From positions 620,001 to 684,000 of the forward strand of contig JANUWF010001218.1 in the NCBI GenBank assembly GCA_026120185.1: 64,000 nucleotides of DNA. The letters run 5' to 3'. Below, piece by piece: positions 1 through 10,554 of this stretch. The stretch is from Voacanga thouarsii. Its lineage: Eukaryota > Streptophyta > Magnoliopsida > Gentianales > Apocynaceae. The notes under the pieces are model-generated. The model made no database searches. It was given only the letters and a program-made list of their open reading frames with translations, and had not been told where the DNA came from. Position 1 is the stretch's first letter. Each line of letters opens with the position of its first letter. Position numbers and translations under genes: made by a program.

Positions 1-1482
1 ATCTTGGTAATTCTGAATTATGTAACGTGGACTCCCTGTAAATGTTGATGGCAGAATGATTCGCTTTCCAATTTTCGTTGAATCAGTATCACCTTTCTCT
101 ACTGCATCTTGTATATTCTGATACAAATCACTTCTCAATTTTGCTTAGTTTCTTCTGATCTAGTCCAATCTTTGTTGCTCAATCGCAGTATAACAATCCA
201 CTACAAATTGTTGGAAAAGTTGACCTGCCAGTGTAATATTACATTGTATATCCACTCTGTCTTGGATAACATAAGAGTAAAACTCATTCATTGTTACAAA
301 CTTCCTTTTTGTACGATTTTTCTGTCTATTTTCTACATATTTGATTTCCGTATGGAAACCATCTTCTCCATATGGAAATAGCAATGGATACTGCGAAGCC
401 ATAAATGAAGGGTGCAAATAGTTGATTCTTTTCAATGAATCATTTCTTCCTTGAACAATAATATCTCGATCCAATGACTTATGTTCAAAATCTCCAATTA
501 TCAAACCTGCAACTTTATTACATTGAACCTCATTATATTCTCTCTTCTTCTTTGAAAATTGACCTTTTATTTTTAACGTCAAGTTTTCAATATCAGAATC
601 CTTGAATCGTTCTCTTGCCATCCGAAATGCTTGCGTCAATCTGTTATTAAGATCAAACATATGAATGAAAGACTCAATAAGTTGTCTATCTAATGCATCA
701 TTATACTGTTTCTGATTGATAGCATCTAAGCGATTTTGAATCCCATTATCAGTGTCATGGACATATAATTGACAAAAACTTGGTTTTTTGCCTATCTTAG
801 GAAGAAGCGTGCCAATTCGATGATGGTTTTGACCACAAATTCGGAATATATATGGAGTGGATTTTGTATTGATGCTTTGATCAATATAACCACCAGTTGA
901 AGTTATGGCAAACATGGAGTTATAAGCTCGAATATTCTCAAAGAACTTCTGATTGGTGTTGTTATTGTTGCAAAAAAGCAGACTTCTCAGTAGTTCAGGC
1001 CATTCCTTGTTGACTGGGAATTTAACATTACCGTGCCTGCAGCATATTGTAAATTTTGGATATAGGTAATCTTTTTGGCTTTTGACTTTTTCCTCATACC
1101 AAAAAATAGCACCACAATGCTTACAGGTGTAATTTGATTCCTCATACCGTGAGATCACAAACCTTGTATCTTCTACAAAAATAGTAAATTTATATGTTAG
1201 TTAACAATTTAATGAATTAACAAAGAGTTTAAATTTACCTTCTGCAAGAAGCTTTGTCTTTTGCTTTTTTTGACTTCGAGGAATTGAATTGGCATCTTCT
1301 CTGTTTTTTTGTTGTTCCTTTCTTTTTCTTTTCTTATTCTGATATGTTTTTTATGTGACATTCAGGTAGCCTACACGGTTCTGTTGTGAATACGGCACAA
1401 ATGTTTGTAACTTCAATTCTCTTTGTTGTTTCAGAATGTTTCTTCTACATAACTGGGCTTGTTTTGAAGCGGTAAATTCTAC
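1..1482 (-). pseudogene. Helitron Rep/helicase, N-terminal part, frameshifted
   Basis: This is the N-terminal part of a Helitron rolling-circle replication initiator/helicase. The main exon (160-1172) has a Cys-rich start (YTCKHCGAIFWYEE), then family motifs FAITSTGGYID, FRICGQNHHRIGTLLPK, HPSFMASQYPLLFPYGEDGF and LAGQLFQQFVVDCYTAIEQQ. A basic upstream exon (about 1239-1482, rich in K, R and Q) joins it across an 80-bp intron with good GT-AG signals, and the frame is kept (LAE-EDTRF). A stop follows the main exon at 160. Between about 110 and 160 the frame shifts twice, after which the protein resumes (YQNIQDAVEKGD, then IGKRIILPSTFTGSPRY) to the window edge. The upstream exon also has an in-frame stop. 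The HUH nuclease and helicase domains would lie outside the window. The gene is clearly dead. Confidence 0.9.
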
Positions 1483-2988
1483 TACTAAACAATTTCAAAG
1501 AAAAAATATTTAGTTTAACAAATAGTTATTAAAACAGTAAATACAATTAGAGACTAATATCTATTTGTACTTGGATTCATCTTTTGCAAAGATGTTCTTG
1601 ATCTATTCTGGGAGTTTCTTGTAAAATTGATGTGTATGTATTTCAGCTTCGTGTATAAGGTGAATTCATCTCGCAGTATTATATAGGTGTACTGTACAAT
1701 AAGTTGAAATGTTTCTTTTTACTTACGAAGGAATATCTTATGTATTTAAAACAATTTTTTTGAAGATCTAAAAAGTTGTTCAGGTTTAATAAACAGAACA
1801 TTTAATTTTTTGGGAAATGTATTGGACAATGTAAGAGGTGTTTATATCTTTAATAGATAGTTAAACCTTTGTTTTTCGTTTAAAGATTAAAGTGTTGTTA
1901 AATTTAAATGCTGTTAATGTTCTTGGGTATTGAATATGTAAAGGTCTTTTCAGTTTTTTAAACAGTGATTTTATTTTGGTATAGAGATTGGTGCTATAAA
2001 GTAGAAGTGTTTTGATGGTAAGAAGTGGATGTTCCTTTATTGAATTGTCAAAAACAATGATAATGTTCATTTTGGTGTTCTTGACTTTCTATGAAGGATC
2101 TTTTGAACACTTTGTACATAATTTGACACCCCAAAAGCAACCAATGTTCCTTGGAACCTTTTGTTTTTCCATGTTGCTAAGAATTTTGTTGTATGTTGCA
2201 TCAATTTCACATGATTTTCTCCCTTTTTGGTGCCTTTATTTTTTTGTCAATAAAGTATGAATTGTCACAGGTTTTTCGGGGACTAAAATTAGAGAGAGAG
2301 AGGAGTGACCAAACATTCTAGTTTTCCCTTCTAGTGTAGTTAAATTGCACTTTTATCTATCACTGTTTCCGGTGATATGAGTACAACTCCGACTTTGCTA
2401 TGTTCAAGTGATAGGAGTCGAACACCGACTTTGCAAAACTATCTTCTGCAATTACAATTTTCGAAATGAAACATAGTGGCCACCTAGCAATTGTTGAATG
2501 TAGATTAATAAACCATTGTGATAAGTATCATATATCTCCTTTGCTCTCTCCACTAATTATATTTTTCATTCTATGAGATCCAATACGTCCATGTGTTTCT
2601 TAGTGACATAGTTGAATTTGAGGGGTACCTTTCTTTGTGCTCCTTTTATTTGGTTTGGAGCTAAATGATGTAATTTTTCTTTTAGTAGTTAATAACTGGG
2701 AAAGTCATTCGATCTCCATTCAATCTCCTTTTATTTGATTTGCTGCTTGACTTTCTTAGTGTTGGGTGACTCCGATTTGCAGATGTTTTCAGGAACCTAG
2801 GTGTAGGCCTTTTCTTTTGCTATTTCAAATAGGAGGTCTTATTAATGCAGTGAAGAAGAAATTCACCTAGAAAAAGATAAAAGAAGAGGATAGTTGTTCT
2901 CAACTATAAGAAAGATAAAAAAAAAGAGCAGCTCAAAAAAATGAATATGCACAAATTTATCTTCTGTATTCTTTCATCTATCTTTCAG
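1483..2988. other. Helitron interior, no gene recognised
   Basis: This AT-rich stretch lies between the Helitron Rep/helicase exons and the eRF1 fragment. It holds only short open frames without recognisable similarity and a short GA run near 2290-2303. It probably includes the unresolved 5' part and promoter of the Rep/helicase gene. Confidence 0.5.
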
Positions 2989-3295
2989 ATTAGAGTTATA
3001 ATGCATCCACGTCATTGAATTTGCCGAGTTACAAAGATGCTTGGAGATGAATTCGATACTGCATCTAACATTAAGAGCAGGGTTAATCATCAATCTGTGC
3101 TGGTTGCTATCATATCTGCTCAACAAACAAATTCTCAACAAAGTCCTCCCCCAATGGTCTTGTGGTTTATATTGGCACCATCGTGACTAAAAATGGGAAG
3201 GAGAAGAAGGTGACTATTGAATTTGAGCCCTTCAGGCCAATTAATCCATCTGTTTATCTCTGTGACAACAAATTTCATACAGAAGCAGATGAGTA
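2989..3295 (+). pseudogene. eRF1: eRF1 (peptide chain release factor 1) gene fragment
   Basis: This stretch encodes about 95 residues resembling the N/M-domain junction of eukaryotic release factor 1, which recognises stop codons in the ribosomal A site. Recognisable pieces are [20 protein letters not shown] and [12 protein letters not shown], then after a frameshift [19 protein letters not shown] and [20 protein letters not shown]. An in-frame TGA follows MHPRH near 3016, a frameshift lies near 3135-3150, and the similarity ends at TEADE followed by TAG at 3294-3296. The sequence before 2989 is pyrimidine-rich and ends in CAG, so it could be a captured intron border. It runs opposite to the surrounding Helitron genes. 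It is far too short for the roughly 430-residue protein and cannot work. Capture by the Helitron is the simplest reading, but independent insertion is possible. Confidence 0.85.
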
Positions 3296-3420
3296 GGAAT
3301 AGAGTTTCCTGTAGGAGTATTTTTCAAGAATAGAATTTCCTGGAATTACATTTTTGTATTTTCAGTTTTTGTTGTATAAAATTATAAAGTTAAATAGAGT
3401 TTATTAGTTAAACACTTTGT

Positions 3421-3717
3421 ATTCTTGAATATCAGCTACAACAGTACGCAAAATAAGTGAAGTAGCATGGAAGGAAGAAACATTATGACTTAAAACCAAA
3501 CTGCCAATCACAAATTTAAAAAACAAAAACAACAAAGCATACTAATATCTATTGCCAATAACACTCTGGACTCTTGAATATCAGGTACAGCAGTACGCAA
3601 AATAAATGAAGTAGCAAGGAAGGAAGAAACATTATGAGTTAAAACCAAACTGCCAATCACAAATTAAAAAAACTAAAATGACAAAGCATATTAATATCCA
3701 TTGCCAATAAAAATCTA
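3421..3717. repeat. Tandem duplication, period 149 bp
   Basis: Two adjacent copies (3421-3569 and 3570-3717) share long runs, for example TTGAATATCAG, CAGTACGCAAAATAA and AACCAAACTGCCAATCACAAA. They differ by scattered substitutions. The pair lies inside the Helitron relic and has no coding content. Confidence 0.85.
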
Positions 3718-3949
3718 CCAGACCATTAAATCTCAACAAAATATAACAAATATGTTCTAAAAGCCTACAAAAACTTAACAAACTATAAAAAAATGACAAT
3801 ATGTACCATGAGCATCAACAATCACAACATCAGCAGTATAAGCACATCATGTCTAATTATTTTGAGAATATGCTTTCTTCTGTGGTAGCATTTCCTTCAT
3901 TAATGATGTTATACTTTCAACATCAGCAGTAGAAATCTTCTACTAATAT

Positions 3950-4197
3950 CCCTCATGTTGTTAATCACCATCCATATGGATATGCAGAATACCAATATAG
4001 CTTTACATCAACAATATTATTAGAGCAGTATATGTAACTATCTAGCAAACAACAATGGATCAACTGCTAATCACCCTCATGTTGTTAATGACCATCTATA
4101 TGGATATGCAGAACGCCAATATACCTTTTCAGCAAGAATATTATTACAGCAGTATATGTAGCTATCAATCAAACAACAGTTGATCAAACGCCAAATG
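3950..4197. repeat. Tandem duplication, period about 124 bp
   Basis: The block starting CCTCATGTTGTTAATCACC at 3951 is repeated from 4075 as CCTCATGTTGTTAATGACC. The copies share ATATGGATATGCAGAA and AGCAGTATATGTA and differ at several sites. It is non-coding sequence between the eRF1 fragment and the RPA-like gene. Confidence 0.85.
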
Positions 4198-4429
4198 CTT
4201 GGGTCAATCTGAAATGCTTCAATATTAATACTAACAGTAACTGTAAAATGCCATTGTCATACCAATATATTTTTTCCAATATTATAAAATGCAATTCAAT
4301 TGAAAAATTGATTCTCAAACAACTGGATGGGAAAAACCACAATCTGGAATCACCAAAAGCAGAAACATATAAGGTCTGTTTTGTTCAACTAACATTAATT
4401 TAACAAATCAAAATCAGTCAATTCTTTTT

Positions 4430-6900
4430 TTTTTTTTTGAAGTACTTCTCTTATCAATAGCATTTCCTTCTCCATCACCTTTAGAATTTGGATTTTTCTG
4501 TCTTGCTTTGTCTTTCATTGGGGGTGTTACAGTTGCAATATCAAGTGCAGTATCGATAGCATTGCCTTGTTCAATTCTTTCCTGTAATTATGCCATTTGA
4601 AGAGTTCAGAATATACATGAAAAGAGTCAGGTATAAAGATTGAATAATTTATGTTGAAGTAGAGTCCTTTACCTTTTCTTTTCTTCCACTCTTCATTTCG
4701 CTTGGTAAATACAAGCTTATGACTGTAAAATCCTCCTTCTGTGTTCCCAAGTTGAACATATTCACTTTTGCTTGGAAAACATATGAACCACCAATAATGC
4801 GTTCAATCACTTGAGGAAGAGGTTCTCCCGTATCATCCTATATTCAAATTACAACAATGTTAAATTATAGAAAAATCTACAAATTATGGCCAGCATAATT
4901 TCTCAAATCAACACTATTAACTTACATCTATTTCTTTTTTAACAAGATTTGATGCAGCAATATTGGTTAATTTTTCAACATCCTTATCAAACATTGTGAA
5001 TCTTACCTTTCCGGTATGGTCAATAACTTCCATTTCCACACGATACCTACAATCATATTTAAAACTTCAAAAAAAATTCAAAGCAAATCAACTTTTCAAT
5101 ATATTGTATCTTGATCGAAATTCTTGGTACCTTATTAAAGGTGATTTCTCTACTCGATGGCAGATATCACAAAAAAACTCGTCATCGACTAATTTCAACT
5201 TCCGATGTCATTTTGAGCAAGAATTAAAGCGCCATCCACATGTTTCATCAATTGAAGAAATTGTTTCATAGCAAAAGAAAGGCTTTTCCTGTATACAAAA
5301 CACATATAATGATCATATTTCTATTTAAAAATAGCAAAATCACTAATCATTTGAATCCTTCCAGAAGCCATTTCTGGCTACAGTTGCAATACTCCACAAT
5401 CCAGGCTCCTAGTCCATCCCTCTCGCTCATTTTTTTTCCTTCACGAAGGGAAAATATATAGTTGTTACCATATCTTCAGGTTGTTCCAGTAGCAGCTTCA
5501 TATCACTAATACTCTTCTTATTGGACTCTATCTCTTCACTACTTATGACATTGTTCATCACTTGGATATGCTCTTATGACATTGTTCATCACTTGGATAT
5601 GCTCTATAAGAATCACATCACTACGACTAAAGTTGCACCAATAAAAGGCAATTTTAATAAAAATGATAAGAGAACAACATTAGAAAAGGCCAGTTTCTTG
5701 GCCTCTTTTTTTCCCCCTCCTTAGAGATCATCAGTAAAGTCACAATGAAGTGCTCTGGGACCCCTCCTTTTTGATATATTAATAGAAACTGGGAAGTGCA
5801 AAAACATCTACTTGTTTAGCTAAATCAAATAATTGTCTCTTTTTAGCATAGGTGTAACAGATCAGATAACTCTCGTCTATCAATATAACAGCCTAGTTAA
5901 TAACCTAATGTTCAAGTTCTGTGGCATCAAATTTGAACAGTACATACCTTTGGCGCATCAGCTTCACATCAGGATAATCGAGATTAACATAAATCTTTGT
6001 TGCACTGCTTGATGTTACTGAAATACGACCTACAGAAACAATTCAGTGTCAAATTTCAGTACAGTTCAATAAATCAGAACAACTCAATATTCTATTACCT
6101 TGGAAACGTCGCATGATTGTAGATGTGATAATGACTACATATAGTTCTTTTGTTACGTCCAATTCAGACCGATTCAGCATCTTAGCAAATGATTTCCACA
6201 GCGTAACACGAACTTTTCGTTGCCTAAAATAAAAACATCTTGAACAATAAAATATCTCCTGTTCAATTCATAGGCATTACTGGATCATGTACAAAAGCAT
6301 ATCTAAAACTTAACTGTAGATCTTCTAAATCAACATACTGCATTGAAATTCTTTGTGTTTGCCCTTATTTTTCAATTTTCTCAGATAATCCACATAGACG
6401 GCCTGCTATATCTACATAGCAAAAAATAATACTCAACCATTCCTGTATATTACAAATTTCAAACTTGACACAAAGGAACACTTACCAATTAAAAATCCAC
6501 CTTGATCAGCACGTTTTTCATGTTGGTTAAAAAGAATGAGCATAAATTTATGCCTTGGAATTCTAGGTAATTTATCAATAATTTCATCCAAAGTGGTTCC
6601 AGAATGGAATTGTATAAAAAATTTCTGCTGACACATTTTATATTTAGCTTTATATTCCAGGACACAGAAATTTTTTAAGACATAATACTTTGCTTCTTCA
6701 ATTGCACCACAGAATTCATCTGCAATCTTGCTCCTAATGATCATATGCATGACAGTTTCCTGCACAGAGAACACATTAGTCCATAGTGATACAGATAGGA
6801 CAATGAAAAAAGAAGTCAACAGCACAATTAATAGATTAAACATTACCTGCTCGTCAATTGCAAGAAATTCTATGCTCCTGAATTCGCCACCTTTTTGTGC
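4430..6900 (-). pseudogene. Helitron-associated RPA70-like OB-fold protein, broken
   Basis: This multi-exon gene resembles the large subunit of replication protein A (single-strand DNA binding), a class of gene carried by many plant Helitrons. Exons fixed by splice signals, in transcription order: one ending at 6847 (RSIEFLAIDEQ), 6759-6486 (ETVMHMIIRSKI and YYVLKNFCVLEY, first OB fold), 6223-6099 (VRVTLWKSFAKML, second OB fold), 6029-5948 (KIYVNLDYPDV), 5288-5131 (zinc ribbon), 5046-4926 (EVIDHTGKVRFTMFDKDVEK), 4837-4673 (PLPQVIERIIGGSYVFQ), and a hydrophilic tail near 4583-4437. In the zinc-ribbon exon the second Cys of a CxxC pair reads TGA (5208-5210, after SCSK), and the distal pair CDIC is kept. 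That stop removes the C-terminal OB fold. The first exon start was not found. Confidence 0.82.
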
Positions 6901-7010
6901 ATTAAAAGCTTCTCATATCCTATTTACACAAAATCGAATTCAATTCTTTTGATATTGCCGACCAATATCCTTGAACATGACAAAGTTCAGCTTAGTACCA
7001 CTCATCTTGT

Positions 7011-8250
7011 TATATAACTCCAAAGTGGAAAGAAGAAACAACTTCACGACTAAAAGAAAGAACCATTATATGTAAACATGCAGGGAAAAACCATTGATAT
7101 GCCACAATCAATCCATTCCAGAATACGAAGAAATGTTTTGAAATTTCACATATGAAACTTCAGCAAAAGAAGCAAATTGGGCAAGAAACCAAGAGGCACC
7201 AGATCAAATCTAATGCTGGTCAATGATTTCCAAGCACAAAAACCAACAGACTTCAATGTTGCATCGAAATCAAGAAAATTAACCCAATTTAGGCGGACAC
7301 TGAGAAATGATAATAGTTCAGTAACATGGAAACCCAGAAAACAAAAAGACACGAAATGAATCCCTAACTATTGTAGCTACGGCTCGATTTCAATGTCGCT
7401 GAAATGAAATTGGGCAGTGATTTCGAAGCACCAAAAACCAACATCCTTCACAGCTGCATCGTAACCAACAAAACTAACCCTCTTTACGCGGACAGTGAGC
7501 AAAACCTATACATTAGAGCACCAAAACAAACAAAGTTCAGCGATTAATCCCAAATAATGCAACGAATTCGAAGCATTTTCTATAAATATAGCACTAACTC
7601 TGAAGAAATTAAACCGAGGAACCCAAGATCCTATAAATATTCCACTTCATTCTCATAAAAAATCTATTCTAAAGACAATAAGAATCAAACAAAATCTATG
7701 AAGTAAACCTAAAATTCTAAAATCAAGATCCATACCTAGTTAATAAACTTAAGAAAAAACCTAAAGGAATACTATAAAATACTTCACAAATACTTTTCTG
7801 ATAAAGCAATGAAGAAGTCAACGAAAAATTTAACTACTAACCTAAATCTACTGACTTGTCAAACCCACATCACTTTACCCCTCAACTTTACATAATATTA
7901 ATTTTTTTAATTTTTTAGGCATTTTTAAAAATTAACTTAGGGTATTTGCTAATATTTTAAATATTTAACTTATTCAATTTAATACTATTTAAATTATTTT
8001 TATTTAATTAGTTAACAAGTGATTAATTGTCGAAATTAAATGTTTATAAAATTATATGACATTGGCCTTATACTTTCACATGTTTTTTGGAATAATTTTT
8101 TTGAGTTTTAAACAATAGAAGTTATTATAATATTCTACCGGATTAGTTTTACGCTATCAGAATTAATTAGATAGAAATATTAAATATGAGATTAGTTATT
8201 GAAAATAAATATTCATAGAGAATGTACATTTGTTGGGTGGGTTAAAATGG
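7011..8250. other. AT-rich non-coding stretch
   Basis: No gene is recognised. The stretch should contain the RPA gene start and perhaps the Helitron 5' terminus, but no convincing TC end was seen on the - strand. The two short overlapping open frames at 7146-7359 look like chance frames. Confidence 0.5.
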
Positions 8251-9745
8251 GTGTTTTCAATTTGGTGGGACCAAAGTTTGTGATTTTCTCAATCCAGTCA
8301 TTAATAGTAGATTTATTCTAATTTAGTCATTTAAAATGCTATTTTCTTTTTAAACTAGTCTTTTCATCTAACTCTTTTAGTTTTTTAATAGTCAAAATAA
8401 AAAAAGAATTAAAGATTAACTTCAATTTAATTCTTATAAGTATGCAACTTTTGCAGTTAAGTCCTCAATAATAACAAATGTTAAGTTGAATTAGATTTTA
8501 ATGAAAAATAAAAAATATATGAATATAAAATAGTAACATTAATTTTATTATATATATTCTTAAATTATTAATATTTAATTATCTTTTTCCACAAAATAAT
8601 AAAAATAATCTTAATTTTGGATTTTAAGATTTCATAATCTCAAATAATAAGACAAAAATTATATATTTTATGAGTGTTTTTGTTTCATTTAAACTCGAGA
8701 ATTGAAGGAAATTGAATATTTTTCTAATTTAGTTTTGATTTAGCTTTGCAAGATTTGTATTAAATCAAATCAAATTAAAATTTCTATAAAATCGTCTTTA
8801 GTTAAATCAAATTAAATATTGGACACTCTTAAAAAAAATATACTTTCTTTATTTTATTATCATGATAGTTAGAATATATGAATTTGAAGATGAATTTTAT
8901 TTTTATTTCTGCTGTTTTTTTAAATTAAAATAATTATATATTTGATAAATAAAAAATATTTAAAAAATAAAACTAAAATTTTACCATTTATGATACCGAA
9001 CTGAATTTATACTTAAACTAAATACTTGACACTTTTAGGAAATATATTTTCTTTGTCTTATTATCATGGTGTTTAAAATAAAATTTATTTTCAAATTCAT
9101 ATATTTTATACTCATGATAATAAGACAAAGAAAGTATGTTTTTTACGAATATCCAATGTTTAACTTAAGCATAAATTCAGTTCGGTTGACTAAAGATGAT
9201 TTATAGAAATTTTAATTTGATTCGATTTAATACAAAATTTTGTAAAATTAAATAAAAGTTAATTAAAAAAATTATTCAATTTCTTTCAATTCTTGAGTTT
9301 AAGTTTAATAAAAATACTTATACGATATATAATTTTTTGTCTTATTATTTGAGATTTTGGAATCTTAAAATTCAAAGTTGAGATTATTTTTATTATTTTA
9401 TAAAACAGGATAATTAAATATTAATAATTTAAGAATATATATAATAAAAATAATTTTATCATTTTATCTTCATATATTTTCTATTTTTATTAAAATTTAA
9501 TATAAATTGACATTATTTATTATTAAGGATTTAATTACAAAAGTTACATAATTATAAAAATTAGATTGAACTTAATCTTTGATTTTTTTTTATTTTAGTT
9601 TGACCACTAAAAAACTAACAGAGTTAGATGGAAAGGTCGGTTTGAAAAGAAAATAACATTTTGAAGGATTAAATTAGAATAAATCTATTATTGAAGACTT
9701 AATGGAGTAAAACTTAAAACTTTCAGGGATCAAATTGAAAAGCAC
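8251..9745. repeat. Large imperfect inverted repeat (foldback or long-TIR element)
   Basis: The two halves are reverse complements over most of their length. The left end reads GTGTTTTCAATTTGG, and the right end read backwards reads GTGCTTTTCAATTTG. Further in, AATAGTAGATTTATTCTAATTTAG (8307-8330) pairs with the reverse of the 9670-9690 region. The oppositely placed AAACTAGTC and GGTCGGTTT blocks and the CTCAAATAATAAGACAAAAAT region near 8640 pair with the segment near 9330-9350. The arms are roughly 600-740 bp around an AT-rich centre near 9000. No transposase is encoded. A non-autonomous long-TIR or foldback transposon fits best. I could not fix a target-site duplication. Confidence 0.75.
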
Positions 9746-10554
9746 CAGGCTCCGGCTAATATTGACCAGCCTCTGCATAACTATAAACTCAAATGACAAA
9801 TCCCAAGCGACGGAGAACACAACAAAACTGGCAGCTACATTTCTGTGTCTCTGTAATCAGAAAAACATTCTGTTCCTTCTTGGCTGCTGAATTCAACCCG
9901 TCTCATCTTTTCCTTTGTTCTTTTAAAGGTTGCCATCTGGACATAGCCGCTCAATTCGTGGTACAGGCTGAATTTCTTGTTTGTTTTCTACTCTTCGTGG
10001 TACCGCCGGAATTTTCTACTTTGTTCTTGAATATTTCTTACTATTTTTAATGAGAATTATTTTGATTCCTAGGATATAAAATCATATTTCTTCAGAATTC
10101 AGTAAATATGCACATGGGTTTTGTTTTTTCATTGTTTCTTGTACATTTTACTTGTGGGCTTATAGCGGTAATTGCATTCCCATCTAGAATCCAAGTTAAT
10201 AAGTCAAATATATGTAGTTGAATGATGGTTCGGTTTGGGACAGGAAAGTGGCTTTGTTGCAACCAGGAATTATTTCATTTAGTTGTGGGCGGAAAGAGAT
10301 GAATGCCAAGATGAATTCTTGGGGGATCCAAACGGTTGAATCACAGTTCTAAGCAATAGGGAAAGTATTCCGAATTTGCTGTTCGAGAACTATCTAATGG
10401 ACATTTGTCATTGCTTTATATGCTTATGCTTTATTGGTTTTAAGACATGTTCAACTTGACCATTTCTTTGTTTTGTTCCGCATCGGAGATTTCAAATATG
10501 CTGTTTACAGGAGCGTAAGGTTTTGTCTGGGTTTGTATCTCAATTTCAATCTAG
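9746..10554 (+). promoter_or_regulatory. Probable promoter and 5' leader region of FMN/FHY
   Basis: This is the stretch between the inverted repeat and the FMN/FHY start codon. An open frame at 9793-10050 shows no family resemblance and probably lies in the leader or promoter. The exact transcription start cannot be read from the sequence. Confidence 0.4.

Larger units (their letters stand above)
1..7010 (-). mobile_element. Helitron relic (autonomous type), cut by window edge
   Basis: Two gene types that occur together in plant Helitrons lie on the same strand here: a Rep/helicase gene running off the left edge and an RPA-like gene about 3 kb upstream of it. The order RPA then Rep/helicase on the - strand puts the element's 3' end outside the window to the left and its 5' end to the right of about 7010. 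I could not find the 5'-TC terminus, so the right limit is only the last recognisable coding sequence. Both genes are broken, so the element is a relic. Between them are an eRF1 fragment (2989-3295) and two tandem duplications. Membership of all these parts in one element is inferred from strand and spacing. Confidence 0.75.

Noticed and set aside
6760..6843. Hydrophobic N-terminus of the frame 6433-6843 (possible signal peptide)
   Set aside because: It is intron sequence. The splice acceptor at 6760-6761 joins the OB-fold exon to DEQ of the exon ending at 6847.
7146..7900. Search for the 5' TC end of the left Helitron
   Set aside because: Several TC and GA candidates exist but none has supporting flanks, so no border was called.
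9793..10050. 85-codon open frame upstream of FMN/FHY
   Set aside because: No family resemblance, no splice link to the conserved protein start, and it lies in the likely leader or promoter.
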